Source: Apis mellifera (lineage: Eukaryota > Arthropoda > Insecta > Hymenoptera > Apidae). Taken from it: a DNA stretch of 64,000 bases. The notes under the pieces were generated by a model, which saw only the letters and a list, made by a program, of their open reading frames with translations, was not told the origin of the DNA and made no database searches. This document shows, piece by piece, positions 11,563 to 22,799 of this stretch. How positions within the stretch are numbered: the first letter of the stretch is position 1; each line of letters begins with the position of its first letter. The stretch is from assembly GCF_003254395.2 (NCBI RefSeq), contig NC_037639.1:12629037-12693036 (forward strand), in the 5' to 3' direction. The position numbers were made by a program, and so were the translations under genes.

Positions 11563-14500
11563 TCGTTGACGTATTTCCTTTGATTTTTTTTCCCCTTTCT
11601 TTGAAATTTTGGTCCAATTTTGGACGCAACGGGAAGAAAGGAAAAAACGAGAGAGAAAGAGAGAGAGAGAAAGAGTTTTATTAAGAGCTCGGCTGGGTGA
11701 TTTAAAAAATTTGGAATCAAATCTGTGTTGAATGTCGGTAGTGGCTTCCAGCCAGCGATTTTTACTCTTTATTATTTGGAAAAGAAAGGGAGGAGAGATT
11801 TGAAATATTCATCAGTGACAAAGGATTGTGTTTCTTACGGCAAATTTATTCTCCGTTCAAGATTCCGCGAGGGAGGAAAAAGAAAAGAATTAATAATCCC
11901 TTACGTTTCTTGCGAGGGAAAATAGAAGAACGCTTTATCTTTTCCTTCGAAACGGCCGATCACAGAAGAATCTGTCCCGGAAGGAAATTACGAGTCGAAG
12001 AGAAGTTTTACGAGTTTAATGCGAATTTGAAAAAAACGTAGAAAGAAAGAAAGAAGAATTCGATTAGCATGAAATTCCTATTACGATCGATGAAAACTTG
12101 TCGTTTCTCGACTTTTTTTAAAAAAAAAATGAGAGATAATCGACGTGCCCTCTTCCATTTCACCCTGACTCGAGCTTTCTTCCAGCTTAACCCCCGTTAA
12201 ATAATTTGGTTCATCGTTGACCCCGAGGCGTTCCGGTTTACGCGCCAAGAAACTTGGAGGTTTGGTTGCCAACCTCGGGTAATCTACGTTGAGGAAGGGG
12301 AAGGAGGAGGGAACTCATTAATATCCGCCGTTTAATAATTTTTTGGCAAATGTCCAAATTTATCTCGAGATTATGAACAGGCTTATGCGTAACACGTCAG
12401 TATAAACCAGCCTCCCCCCGGATATTAACACAGAAACTATATTGCACTACGATAGTATGAATTTTGAAACTTTGTTCGCACTGATTATACGACGAGTTGC
12501 CTTTAATCCATTGTTGAAAGCTAACTATTTTATCGATGGAAAACAGTTTTCAACAGTTGTCAAAAGTGCTCGAAAGCTCGCGGATTCAAATGTTTATTTA
12601 AGGCGGTGAGCGAGAATCGAAAGTTGCCATCCATCTTTCAAAATATTCTTACACTAATATCCCGAGCATTAGAGCGGCATCGTTACTTAGGGAAGAAATA
12701 ATATTGGGAGGAGGAGAGGTTTTAAAACTAGGTCACGAAGGTTATAGGGTATTACCAGCTAGTAAAGAAAATTGAAAAATGCCCAGCTACGTATGCAACT
12801 CCTCGAGACGTAACTTTTTGAAACTTTAACAGCAAACAGATTTGGAAGAGGAAAATTGAATTAGAATTCGAAGCTTGGACGACGATTCTCGATTCTCTCG
12901 ATCCCTTCTTATATTATAGAACGGATTATTATATTATTTTACTCGATATTAATATCAAGTCTCAACCAAGAAATCGAAAATCCGAGTCAAAATATATATA
13001 TATATTCTTCTTCTTCCACCTCCGTTCGACGAGACGTCTACTCTCGGCTCTCTTCTCTCGAGATTGGGATACGCCCCAAATAAAAAGGGGAGCCAATGGT
13101 GATGCCCCAAAGGAGGGGTCCCCATGTGAAATTAAAATATCCTTCGGTCGTAATGATTCGGCGGTAACAAAGTATACGCCGCTGCGCGTCTCTAACTTTT
13201 GTTTGCGATATTCGATGTTTCGTTGTCGGAAGGGTGGCAAGGATCCAACCCCTCGCAAGGAGGGTGCGGGCAACCCTTCGAAATCGGCCGGACATATGCT
13301 GGAAGAGAGAGAGACACGCGTATTGTATTATTCACGAGCGGCTCCTCGATACAACGTTAACCCCCCCCTCCGATTTTTAATACGGGGTGGTTCCGGCCTC
13401 CTCCTCACCTTGGTAACATCGTAATGGGATTAGTCGCGTTATTAGAGGTTTAAAATCAAGGGCTTATGCTCTCTCTCCTTCTCTCTCAATCTTTTCTCAA
13501 ACGTATTCGCGTTTAATTCGAGCTTGCCTCGAATGCTCTAAGTGGATTAACGCGAAATTATCGCTAACGAAGGGAGCTAAACGTTGAAATTGTTCGAAAT
13601 TCTCCTGTATCATCTTCATCGACGGAGAGATACGAGTTTCGACGCGGAGCAACGATGATAGGAAAAAAAAGGGAGGCACGATTCGTTACAGATACGTCGT
13701 TGTCACCATTATCGTCGACACGTGACGCGGCGATCCTCGAATACGAGGATACGTGTATTCGTGGAGCAGGTGGCCAAGGGTCGAAGAGTACACGTTCGAG
13801 TACAGGAAAATGTGGCATCGAGCGACGACGCTGAATACCTCGAAAAGAGGTTTTTCGACGTTAAATATTAATTTTCCGCTTCCTGAACACACACCGTGAA
13901 CGCGCGACACGGTCGATAAAGCAGCCACGTAGCAATCAAAAGATTAACTCGGCGAGCAGCAAGATACCCTTCTCTAATAAGTCGAAATGGAAGCAAGCCC
14001 GTCACTCCGTGTGTTCGACACGGTTCGTTGTTCCATTTCTTCGATGGATTAAATATAACGTATCGGGTTGCCAACGGATGAACTGAAATGAAACTCGAAT
14101 TCGTTGGCAATTTTCGGGAATAACATAGTTATTCCAGCGAATTATCTCACGAACGAAATTTAATATCTCCCTGCCTCGAAGTATGCGTATTCGTGGAATT
14201 ATTGAGCGAGCCGCGTTCTCTCCGGAGAACGACAACTGGAACCTGGCCTCCCGTTTTCATCGATCCATGTCCACGTTTTAAGAGTTCGCATAACCGGGAT
14301 CGTTAAAATTCTCGGCCGTGGAACTGAGTCCTGCTTTAAAATTCATCGTGTATCGATGCTTTGACAAACATTTATTTACTCGTCTTCGATTCTTTCGACC
14401 GGTTTAATATTTAAAGATATCTACAGAATAATTTAAAATGTGTGGAAATGTGTGGAAACGAAATTAATGTACTCCTGAATTAAAACGAGAGAGAGGAATC

Positions 14501-15222
14501 GTTGAAAACCGAAGGATTTTTTTGCAGAGTTCATAGGATTATTATTATTATTCGTTTGATCTAATAAAACGAGCGGCAAACTTTATCGGAAGCGTAAACG
14601 TGGAATCCAGATGCTTTCTGGAATGGAAATTGTTCGATGGAAGGAAGAGAGGAAGAAAAAAAGCTGCTCGGATTCGATTTGGATCTTTCGAGTTATTGAA
14701 TATCGATGTCGGATCCGAAACACTTTTCTCTACGTTCCTACGCGGAGATGAATTCCTGAGAATTTTCTTTTTCTTTTTTCTCCCAACTTAATCGACAAAA
14801 CTTTTCGACACGATGCTTTCAACGAAATTATTTAACGCTCTTTCCTTTCTTTCCTCTCTCTCCTTCTCTTCGTCGAAATGTAAACCGATCGAAAGTTTCG
14901 TACGAAGGAGCCGAAATTAAGGAACGTTACCTGGAAAATTTTCCCTTCGTGAATGTTTCCACTGATTGCCGTAAAACGTTCTCCAATTTCACCCTCCCGA
15001 GGAAACCACTAATGACTTAGCTTTCTTTAGTCACGTTGGATTACCACCGTCCCGTCTCCTCCTCCTTCGTCCTATCTCGATCGGCCGAGCAGATTCTTCG
15101 ACATGTTTTACGCGAACAAATAAAAGACGACGAGCTCTTATTATTCCTATTATTATTACCATTATAGAAAAAATAGTTACAATACCAAGAAACTCGAAAA
15201 TCATCAACTACTAGACGCAACT

Positions 15223-15250
15223 CAAACAAACAAACAAACAAACAAACAAA
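15223..15250. repeat. CAAA microsatellite
   Basis: About seven CAAA units roughly 0.8 kb upstream of the homeobox gene's start codon. Confidence 0.9.
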
Positions 15251-15459
15251 TAATATTCACTTTAACCGAACCCCACGCATCCCTGAACGTATATCCTCCG
15301 GATTTTGCGCGTGTTTCCGCCAATTTAAAATCATACTTCAAAATCATTGCGAGGAACGAATGCGGCCGAGAATAATAAAAGGAGAAGGGAAGGAGGGAGG
15401 GAGAATGGAGCGTGCGGCGCAAGCCAATAATAGTGGAAAGATGGGAGTACACGGGAGTG

Positions 15460-15465
15460 TATAAA
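15460..15465 (+). promoter_or_regulatory. Candidate TATA box upstream of the homeobox gene
   Basis: TATAAA lies 564 bases before the start codon, on the edge of the GC-rich stretch. No clear initiator sits about 30 bases downstream. A separate TCAGT, matching the arthropod initiator consensus, occurs at 15911-15915. Either could mark the transcription start, and an upstream non-coding exon is also possible. The proposal is weak without transcript data. Confidence 0.2.
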
Positions 15466-15529
15466 GCTTCCGGACGTATTAGCCACCCGTCGAATTAGCG
15501 TTGCGAGAAAATGCCCTACTCGGTGTCGA

Positions 15530-15720
15530 TCCCAGGGGATGCGATCCCCGTTCGGTCCCCGCGCGGGTTTAGGGTGAATCGAAAAGGGGGGCACCCTCGA
15601 GAAAAGGGCGGGGCCCCGTACAAAAGGGGGCCCCAAGGAAACCAACCCCTGGGTGGAGTTACCAACCCCCGTCTATACATATATATCTTGGCCGCTGCTT
15701 TGCCGGGGTGCAGAGGACGG
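15530..15720 (+). promoter_or_regulatory. GC-rich, G-run-rich segment upstream of ind/Gsx
   Basis: This stretch is much richer in G and C than its surroundings, with repeated runs of three to six G (near 15587, 15606, 15610 and 15624) alternating with C-runs. It is probably promoter-proximal or 5' untranslated DNA of the homeobox gene. The open reading frame across it has no recognisable domain and I do not treat it as coding. Confidence 0.35.
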
Positions 15721-16023
15721 TTTACCATCGAACCGCGAGCATCTCCGAGTTTTTTATTTTATTTTCTCACCTTTGTCGTTCATTCCTCGTTCGAAAACGA
15801 TAAGGTTTGGAAAGAGATCGAGTTGCAAGAAAAGTGTTATCGGATACGTTCACGATTGGATCAGATGAAGGATCGAAGCTGTGACAGAGTTGGTGCGGAA
15901 CGACGAGAGTTCAGTGGTTTCGGGATCGTTTAGCGTTCGAATCTCGAAGGATCTCGTAAGATCTCGAAACTCCAAGTTTCGTGACTTTCACGCGTGAATC
16001 GGACGGATAAATTGGTAAACGGT

Positions 16024-17125
16024 ATGTCGCGAAGTTTCCTCGTGGACTCGTTAATCGGGAACAACTCGCCACCCGCCTACCCTCTGCCGTATTACGGCAA
16101 CCAATTGCCCAGCTACATGTTCAACTTCTTCAACCTTGGGCTGGGCTATCAACCGATAAGGCCGGTGCCGAGGCCACCCGCGATGCCGGTCCCGGTCCCG
16201 ATCAGCCCGCCCGCTTTGGCCAATTTACGCCCGATGCCTGGCCAGAGCCCCCCGTCCCCTTTCAACACCTCCGCGAGCAGACTTTCCGGTAAATCTCTTC
16301 TCCAATTTTTTTTTTCCGCCGAAAAACTCGGATCTTCACCGCCAATTTTTTATTATCTGTTCAGACGTTTCAGCGGCAGGAGAGTCGCCGTCGCGCAACA
16401 GCACCCCGACGCCGCCCCCCAAGTCGCCCAATTCCATCAGTAACAGCTCCAAGAGGATACGGACCGCGTTCACCAGCACCCAATTGCTGGAACTGGAGCG
16501 GGAATTCGCCTCGAACATGTACCTGTCCCGGCTCAGGAGAATAGAGATAGCTACGAATCTACGATTGTCGGAGAAGCAGGTGAAGATATGGTTCCAAAAT
16601 CGGAGGGTCAAGTACAAGAAGGAGGATCTTCCCTCGGGACAGAGTCAGAAATGCTGTTGCCTTCGCACGTGCGGGAAGAGGAAGGAGGGGTGCGGTGTTG
16701 ACGACTCGTCGACGAGTCGGAAATGCGAGCAGGACGACGAGAGGTCGATCGCGAGGAACGCGAGGACGGACAAATCCGTGGACGGCAATGTCGAGGAAAC
16801 GTGCAACGTCGAGGCGGCGGATCGTTTCGACCGCTCCATCCCGCCTTTCCCCTCCTCTGTGGACAAAACCTCGAAACGGTTTCCGCGAGGGGAGGCGGAG
16901 GAGGGATTGAGCGTTGCGGGGGTGATGGGTTACGAGGGGGACGTTCACGGTTTGTCGAAGAGGAGGTTGGACGGGGACGGGGAGGAAACGGACGACAAGA
17001 AGAGACGGGTGGATGGGTCGCCGTCGCTTTATCAAAACGCGATTCGAGACACTTCTGTCGCGCCTGTCGTGTTCAGGGGTATAGGATGCACCAAGCACAC
17101 CGTGGACAGGATCGTTAATTCGTAG
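16024..17125 (+). CDS. ind: Gsx/intermediate neuroblasts defective homeodomain transcription factor (two exons)
   Basis: Exons are 16024-16288 and 16365-17125, 341 residues in all. The protein opens with MSRSFLVDSLI, the short N-terminal motif of the Gsx/ind family, then a Tyr/Phe-rich patch (19-42) and a Pro-rich segment (44-79). The homeodomain is residues 117-176, with Trp164, Phe165, Gln166, Asn167 and Arg169 in the recognition helix (homeodomain positions 48, 49, 50, 51 and 53). Its helices (LLELEREF, YLSRLRRIEIA, LSEKQVKIWFQNRRVK) are those of Gsx/ind rather than other Hox-like classes. A Cys cluster follows (185-187, 191, 198), then an acidic tail with a possible bipartite nuclear signal (287-303). 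Family role: nuclear DNA-binding regulator specifying the intermediate neuroblast column, acting between vnd and msh. An in-frame TGA at 15982 makes 16024 the first usable ATG. The C-terminal third is diverged; the family call is firm, function is by homology. Confidence 0.95.
16289..16364 (+). other. ind: 76-bp intron of ind/Gsx
   Basis: The intron starts GTAAAT and ends in a pyrimidine-rich tract with TCAG. Removing it joins one base of exon 1 to two bases of exon 2 to form an Asp codon (residue 89) and keeps the frame open through the homeodomain (phase 1). Gsx genes in other animals also have one intron just upstream of the homeobox, which supports the model. A later AG at about 16373 would not keep this frame as well. 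Confidence 0.92.
16448..16627 (+). other. ind: Homeobox of ind/Gsx
   Basis: These 60 codons encode the complete homeodomain (residues 117-176) without gap or stop, all within exon 2. Gln at position 50 and Asn at position 51 indicate Antp-like TAAT-type DNA recognition. Confidence 0.95.
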
Positions 17126-17262
17126 AAAATAAGATTCGTAGAAGAAGGAGGACTCGCGTTGTTATTGTGTATGCGATCTACGTAAGTCTTGTAAATATTG
17201 TATATATAATGATATTTTTGTACGATAGGAAGAGAAGAAAAACGCTGTATACGAGGAAAAAA

Positions 17263-17268
17263 AATAAA
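17263..17268 (+). terminator. ind: Poly(A) signal of ind/Gsx
   Basis: AATAAA lies 138 bases after the TAG stop at 17123-17125, giving a short 3' untranslated region that likely ends near 17280-17295. Confidence 0.7.
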
Positions 17269-17299
17269 ATGATTGAAATTGATCATTGAAATTTATAGC

Positions 17300-20200
17300 G
17301 TTTCCATGCTTTCAATACCCTCGTTATGGAGCATTACGTTCTGTAATGCACAGCCGTTACTTCTTGATAAACAACGTCTTATGACGTATCCCTCGTTTTT
17401 ACGTATATATAGAGACGCGATCGATGGTGCAATTTCGTTTGAAATTTATTTCGCGATAATTTCCCAATTTGAAACGATAATGTATAGCAATTGTATGTAA
17501 AATACGTGTTATTTCACAAGTTTACGAAAGAATTACGCGTTGAACGAGCGGCGATAAATATTTCATAACGTGGAACGAGATAATCCGTGTCAATTTCATC
17601 GTATCGTCGCGCTATTGCTTTGGCCGCAGCGGTAAGCCAGTCAATCACACGATTATATCGATTCCCCTATTATAAAAATTATCATCGAACGAAAAAAAAA
17701 AAAATTGATCCGCGAATAGTTTGCATAGTTGTTTATACCTATGAAAAAAAATTGGAAAATGGATCGAAATGTTTATAGATGATACGAATCTTGCAAAAAA
17801 AACTCTCTCGTTTCTCTTCCTGCAACGCATTGACAGGATTCGAGTCGTCCAAACAAATAATAAAATCGGAAAGAAATTTTCAATTTTCAATCAGGGAATC
17901 GGGGAATCTATAAAAATTCACGGGTTTAAAATACGATATTTTGGATTATTCGTGATAAATAAAACACGAATACGGATCATTAATCGCTAAATATGGATCG
18001 TCGTCGTTGGGAACCCGTTGCCAATTATCCACTCTCCGATTGTTAAATGGATTACAAAATGGATTAAAAGAGCGAAAAAGTCGAAGGATGAAAGAAGAGG
18101 AGGAGGAGGAGGCAGCAGCAAAGGTGGCAAGGAACGTAGAAAAGAATCGGCGATGAACGGGCGCGTCATTGTCGACGTGAAATCGGGTGTGATGCCGTAA
18201 ATCCTGGAAATTTGTCAAGAGGCCCCCACTTTGGGCCAAATTTAAGGTAAAACGTAGTTAATGGTGTTAAGGAGCGGCGACGGCTACGACGAGGACGACG
18301 ACAATGGGCGGGGAGGCACTCGCTCTCGTATCCTCGTCGATCGACAATGGGACACTTGTGACACTCTTCGCGCTGCGGGTGAGCGAAAGAACGAATGAAA
18401 ACCGGCTGTCTTTTTTTTTTTCTTTTTTCCCTCACCTCCGCCACCAGGTTCCAGGTCCCATTCACGAAATACTCGAGGTTTCGTACTCGGGGGCCTCATT
18501 CATCCGCGGCCAAGAATGAGCGACCGTTCGAGGGAAAAAGTCGGAATCAAAAAATTCGGCCGGGCTCGCGCGCCTCGCTTTCCTTTCCCTCCTTCTCCTT
18601 TTCCACGGGGAGAGGAGAGCGGTGGTTTCAAAGGATCGGTTTCCTCTTTGATTCACCGGTTCGAGTTAACTCAATGTTTTTAACGGGGGGAGGCCGTTTA
18701 TTTTACGTAACGTTTCGATGGCTGGAATCGATCGGGCCTCGAGCTAACGTTTTTGCCATTCAACCCGCTCGAGTTTTCGTTCCTCCGTGGGAGGGAGGGG
18801 GAGGGTAAAATGTTGAAAGGTTTGGTGAAGAAGTTGATCGGAATCGCGGAGGGAAATACCCGTATTTCGCGTAACGATCGAAACGCTCCTTCCTCTCGTT
18901 CGTCCATGTTTCGTTTGTTTGAGGCACAAAGGGAATTGTTTTTCCTTCCTCGCGCGCCAAGGTAAGAGATGAAAGGGGTGTGTGTGTGTGCATCAACGTA
19001 GTTGTAATCACATTATCGCTTTGGCATGCAGCGAATTTCGTCTCGTCCTCGAAAATACGATTTTCTTGGGGCGCAATCTACTTACTTAACTTGCTCTCCC
19101 TGCTGCGAAACAACGCGTGATCAACAGATCGTGACGGAAACGTGACACGTTATCCCCGCGAATAGTAAATTTTGAAACGAAGATTACTTTCGACGACTTT
19201 CTCTAATTTTTCCCTTTCGTTCGTCTTTCGTTTCTTTTTCTCCCTCTTCTCGATCATTCGAACGGAGCAGATTTCCATTTCGATCGCGAAGCGAGCGGCT
19301 CGAATTCGAGCGAATTTCGGGGCAAATGATTTGTGCGACTGGCGGTGGCCGGAACGGCAATTCAATTTTCCGGACCCTCAGCCGTGTACAGGCCTCGTCA
19401 TTCGCCTCAAATTCAATCCGATCCTAATGCACGATATGCAGATATGCAGAGAGAGGCAAGCTCCTTTATTACGAATCCATCTCGACGCTTCGACCAAAGT
19501 TTCAAAGTCGAGTAGATAGATGGACGAGATAGATGGAAGAGAGGAAGAAAGAGGGGATCGTGATCGGGGCGAGAAATGAAAATTAAAATCAGGAGACGGA
19601 CAAATTTTAGGAAGAATTAACGAGGAATCTTTCGTTGACTCGATTCAAAACTCGGTGAAAATTAATCCGCGATTGGAATATCGCGTTAAAGAAGGAAGCC
19701 TCGTTGGCCTTTATTACACGATGTTGATTACTATTGGAATTGTAATTACGTTTATAATTGTATCGATGCGCCGCAAACAAAAATATTGGAATCGATTTGG
19801 TCGTTCCTGTCTCGAAATCATTCGAGTTGAACAATTCAACCGAGAGAAAGATGTTGAAGAAGCACGACATTCCGTTGGATCGCGCGTACGAACGAGCCGC
19901 GTGGAGAAAAATTGCACGAACCGCATTCGGGAAGGGAAACCGCAACGGTTCTCGCGCGTGGAAACGAGGGAGAGAGAGAGAGAGCGAGAGAGGAGGAGGA
20001 GGAGAGTGGATGGGGCGAGGAGGGATTGGAAAGGGAAGGAGAGAGGCGAGGATGAAAGGGGGAGGCTTTCCGGTTCCGGAGCGCTAATTCATTTCATCTT
20101 ATGCGCAGTGAAGAGGCGCTCGATCAAAGTTGAAAAGAGTGAGCGCGACAGCACTCGAGTAGCGGAATGGCGGGGGTTGTTCTCGTCGAGGGGGGAAGCA

Positions 20201-22700
20201 CTCTGGGTGGTGGTGACACGACGAGACGAGAGAGAGTAGAAGCGACGGCCACGGCTCGGTGCGGGCACTCGAAAGTTGAAACCGTTTTCTCGTGTTTGCC
20301 ATTTGCGGAGGGACAATGGCGAGGCGCGCGGTTTCAACGGTGAATGCAGGGAATCCCTTTTTAACCTTGTCGCACCTCGAGTACCGTAACGAATTTTTTC
20401 CTCCTCACAAAGGGCGCGCCTCTTCTCCGCGATACGCGGACGGAATTCCACCCGTCCCCGTGCTCCACCGCTCGCGTCGCTCGCGCTCACCTTGGAATTT
20501 ATTCGACGCGAGCCTGATACTGAATTTTGAATACCCCGGGATCATACGGGGATTAATGCCTCGTATCCGCCACGGATTTTTATCATTTTCGAAGGCCAAC
20601 GACGAAATCATCTCTCTCTTGAGAAAATCGTTGAAACGTTTACCGTCGTTAAACTCGATTTCCTTCCTGTCGAATAACGAAAAGTCTTCGAAAAGTGTTC
20701 TCTTTCATCGACGTTATTTTCCTTATTTTTTAAAACTCGTATCACGTCTGACGAGCGAACGAATACGAATCTTTACAAAGAACGAATTATTATGGATGGT
20801 TGGCGCGCTCACGCGCGCTCCATTTTGTCCCCTCCTTTCGCCTTGACGAAGGCATTTCGCCGCCTTACGACGATGACGGTGCACAAAACCTAAAACGTTT
20901 TTAGGGAAACGTGGAGGCGAACGGCGCAGCTTTCTCATTGTGAGGCGGGCCGCATTGTCCGATCGACTGCGCTCGCCAACAACGTAAGCCACCGCAGCTA
21001 CGCGCACTGTCCTCGACCAATGACACGAGAATAATTCCGCTGCACCGCCCACAACAACGCAACACGGAATTCTTTTTACCTGAATTCGATTTAAAGAACA
21101 CGCTACACACCTCGACGATATTCAATATCCGAGGCGAGGGCTTGTCATCGATGGAAAGCAATTTCAATTCGAATTGAAGAAAAGCGGTGGTAAAATCATC
21201 CTCCCAAATCGTCCATCATTTATCTTTTATCCTTGATAATTAATCCTTCTCCCGTCCCGGTTACATTTACAACTGTTATTCTACTTTTCTGTTATTATTA
21301 TTAGGGAATTTCATCTACGAGGGAGAATTTGTTCAACTACGACGAGCGTGGAAAAGCGTCAAGTTTCGGGAACGAGTTTCCCTCCGGTTTCTAGAGAAGA
21401 AGAATAATAGAGACACGGTTCCGACGAGTCATTAGGGGATCGTTACACGTGGCAGGTGCCTTGTCTCTCTCTCCTCGTGCGCCGTTTGATTTTCTTATTA
21501 AACCGTGAACCACGCGCGCGTGTCCCACGCATCTGCCTTCGTCTAATTCTGCCACGCAACTTTCAGGAAATTAAAACGTGCGTGGCCGAGCGTGACGTTC
21601 ATCCATCCTGGCGTCGAAGAGTTAACGTCGCCAATTCCACGAAAATGGAAAGGAAAAGATCATTCGAAGAAACGAGAAGAAGAAAAAAGTAGGAATCAAA
21701 ATTTAATGACACTTCAATTCTCAAGCAAAATATGTAAATATTTACTAAAAGAAAAAGAAAAGAAGGAGAATAAAATTTGAATTTTCGAAGTTTCAGACTC
21801 GAATTCGATCCATGTTTAAAGATCGTTTGTAATAATATCAGAGTGGATCGACGTAATATTTCCACTTGTTTCTTTTGAAATTCGTCCTTTCGATTCTGTT
21901 TGTTACAATCCGCTTTGTGTCTACACGAGAAACTCGAATAGAAATTCTATCCTTTGGGAGGAGAGGATGCAAACGAGACGTCTCATCCTTTCTCATTTTA
22001 ATCGTAAGTAGAAATAGATGTGCAACCTGTTCGTACACACATATATATATATATCGCTGGTTTGGAGACGAGTGTTTGAAAGTTACGGGATAATGAAATA
22101 ATAAAATTGTAGAAATGGAAATGAGCATCTGCCGTAGTGGATGATATACGAGGCAGGCTGTTCGTAATTGTTTACGAGCCTCATCGTGGTTGGTTTGTAC
22201 GCGATGATACGCGAAATATTTGCAAATTGTTACGAATGCTCGACGCGTCTAAATTTCATGCGTAATAAATGTAACGTATGCGAGGAGACCGATGCAATTT
22301 CGTTGCATATAAATATATATAATTTCGCGAGTACACGCGGAGAACAAATATTTTTAAAATTATTAATTTATATTTAAAAAAAAAAATAATTATTAAATAA
22401 ATTATTCTTCCGTTTTCTATCCTTTTTTTCTCCTCTATATTTAACATTCGCGCGATTCGAATGTGAAATAATTCAATTTGAGAGAACGGTCGCAAAACAA
22501 TCCATGTTAAATTAAAAGCACGAATCAACTTGATGGAAATAATGAAAATTCATTCGCGTGACTTTTTTAACGTCATATTCTTTGACCGTAAAAAAAAAAA
22601 ACTTGTACTTTTAATTCGTATAAAATGTAATCGTATCACGTTTGGCGGAAGGGATGGATAGCATTGGTAAAAAAAAAAAAAAAAAATACATCGGTCCAGT
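17300..22700. other. Intergenic region between ind/Gsx and tRNA-Pro
   Basis: This is CpG-rich DNA with purine-rich tracts and short repeats. Open frames exist, notably plus-strand ATG-started ones at 19721-20239 and 20316-20846, but the first is Arg/Glu repeat-like after a hydrophobic start and the second has no recognisable domain; both overlap long frames on the other strand. A CA/GT tract lies near 18977-18990. I see no gene I can support. Confidence 0.45.
19961..20075 (+). repeat. Long purine-rich tract
   Basis: Over about 115 bases the plus strand is almost entirely A and G, made of GA, GGA and GGGA units with few interruptions. Such tracts can form triplex DNA; the Arg/Glu protein reading is a by-product. 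Confidence 0.75.
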
Positions 22701-22708
22701 GAAAGGGG

Positions 22709-22719
22709 AAAAAAAAAAA
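22709..22719 (-). terminator. Pol III terminator of tRNA-Pro
   Basis: Eleven A on the plus strand give a T-run on the minus strand, two bases beyond the tRNA 3' end, an ideal Pol III stop. Confidence 0.9.
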
Positions 22720-22720
22720 C

Positions 22721-22792
22721 GGGCTCAGCCGGGATTTGAACCCGGGACCTCTCGCACCCAAAGCGAGAATCATACCCCTAGACCACTGAGCC
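22721..22792 (-). tRNA. tRNA-Pro (anticodon UGG)
   Basis: Read on the minus strand, the 72-base sequence folds into a full cloverleaf. The acceptor arms GGCTCAG and CTGAGCC pair over seven bases, the anticodon stem CTCGC/GCGAG closes a seven-base loop TTTGGGT, and the anticodon TGG (plus-strand 22758-22760) reads Pro codons. The T arm CCGGG/CCCGG closes the loop TTCAAAT. The internal B box GGTTCAAATCC (22732-22742) and an A-box-like TGGTCTAGGGG (22775-22785) are intact. No intron is present. It looks like a functional Pol III gene with no link to its neighbours. Confidence 0.97.
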
Positions 22793-22799
22793 TGTTGTG

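Larger units (their letters stand above)
3001..15450. other. Left intergenic region, CpG-rich, no supported gene
   Basis: Apart from simple repeats and one possible short element (8362-8894), I find no gene here. Several frames stay open for 100-180 codons, for example on the minus strand at 9769-10314, but they encode low-complexity Phe, Arg or Ser runs, overlap open frames on the other strand and match no family I recognise. The DNA upstream of the homeobox gene is a reasonable place for distant enhancers, which cannot be located from one sequence. Confidence 0.5.

Noticed and set aside
14933..14945. GGAAAATTTTCCC as a Dorsal-type site about 1.1 kb upstream of ind/Gsx
   Set aside because: The A/T centre is too long for the usual Dorsal site and it stands alone.
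15511..15933. Open frame directly upstream of ind/Gsx
   Set aside because: It spans the G-rich segment, has no domain, and is not in the frame of the homeobox gene without a stop; probably 5' non-coding DNA.
15994..16023. Possible 10-residue N-terminal extension of ind/Gsx
   Set aside because: The codon at 15994 is GTG, and the family motif MSRSFLVDSL begins at the ATG at 16024.
16559..17098. Long open frames on the minus strand and in another frame within ind/Gsx exon 2
   Set aside because: They are shadows of the GC-rich homeobox exon; only the homeodomain frame matches a family.
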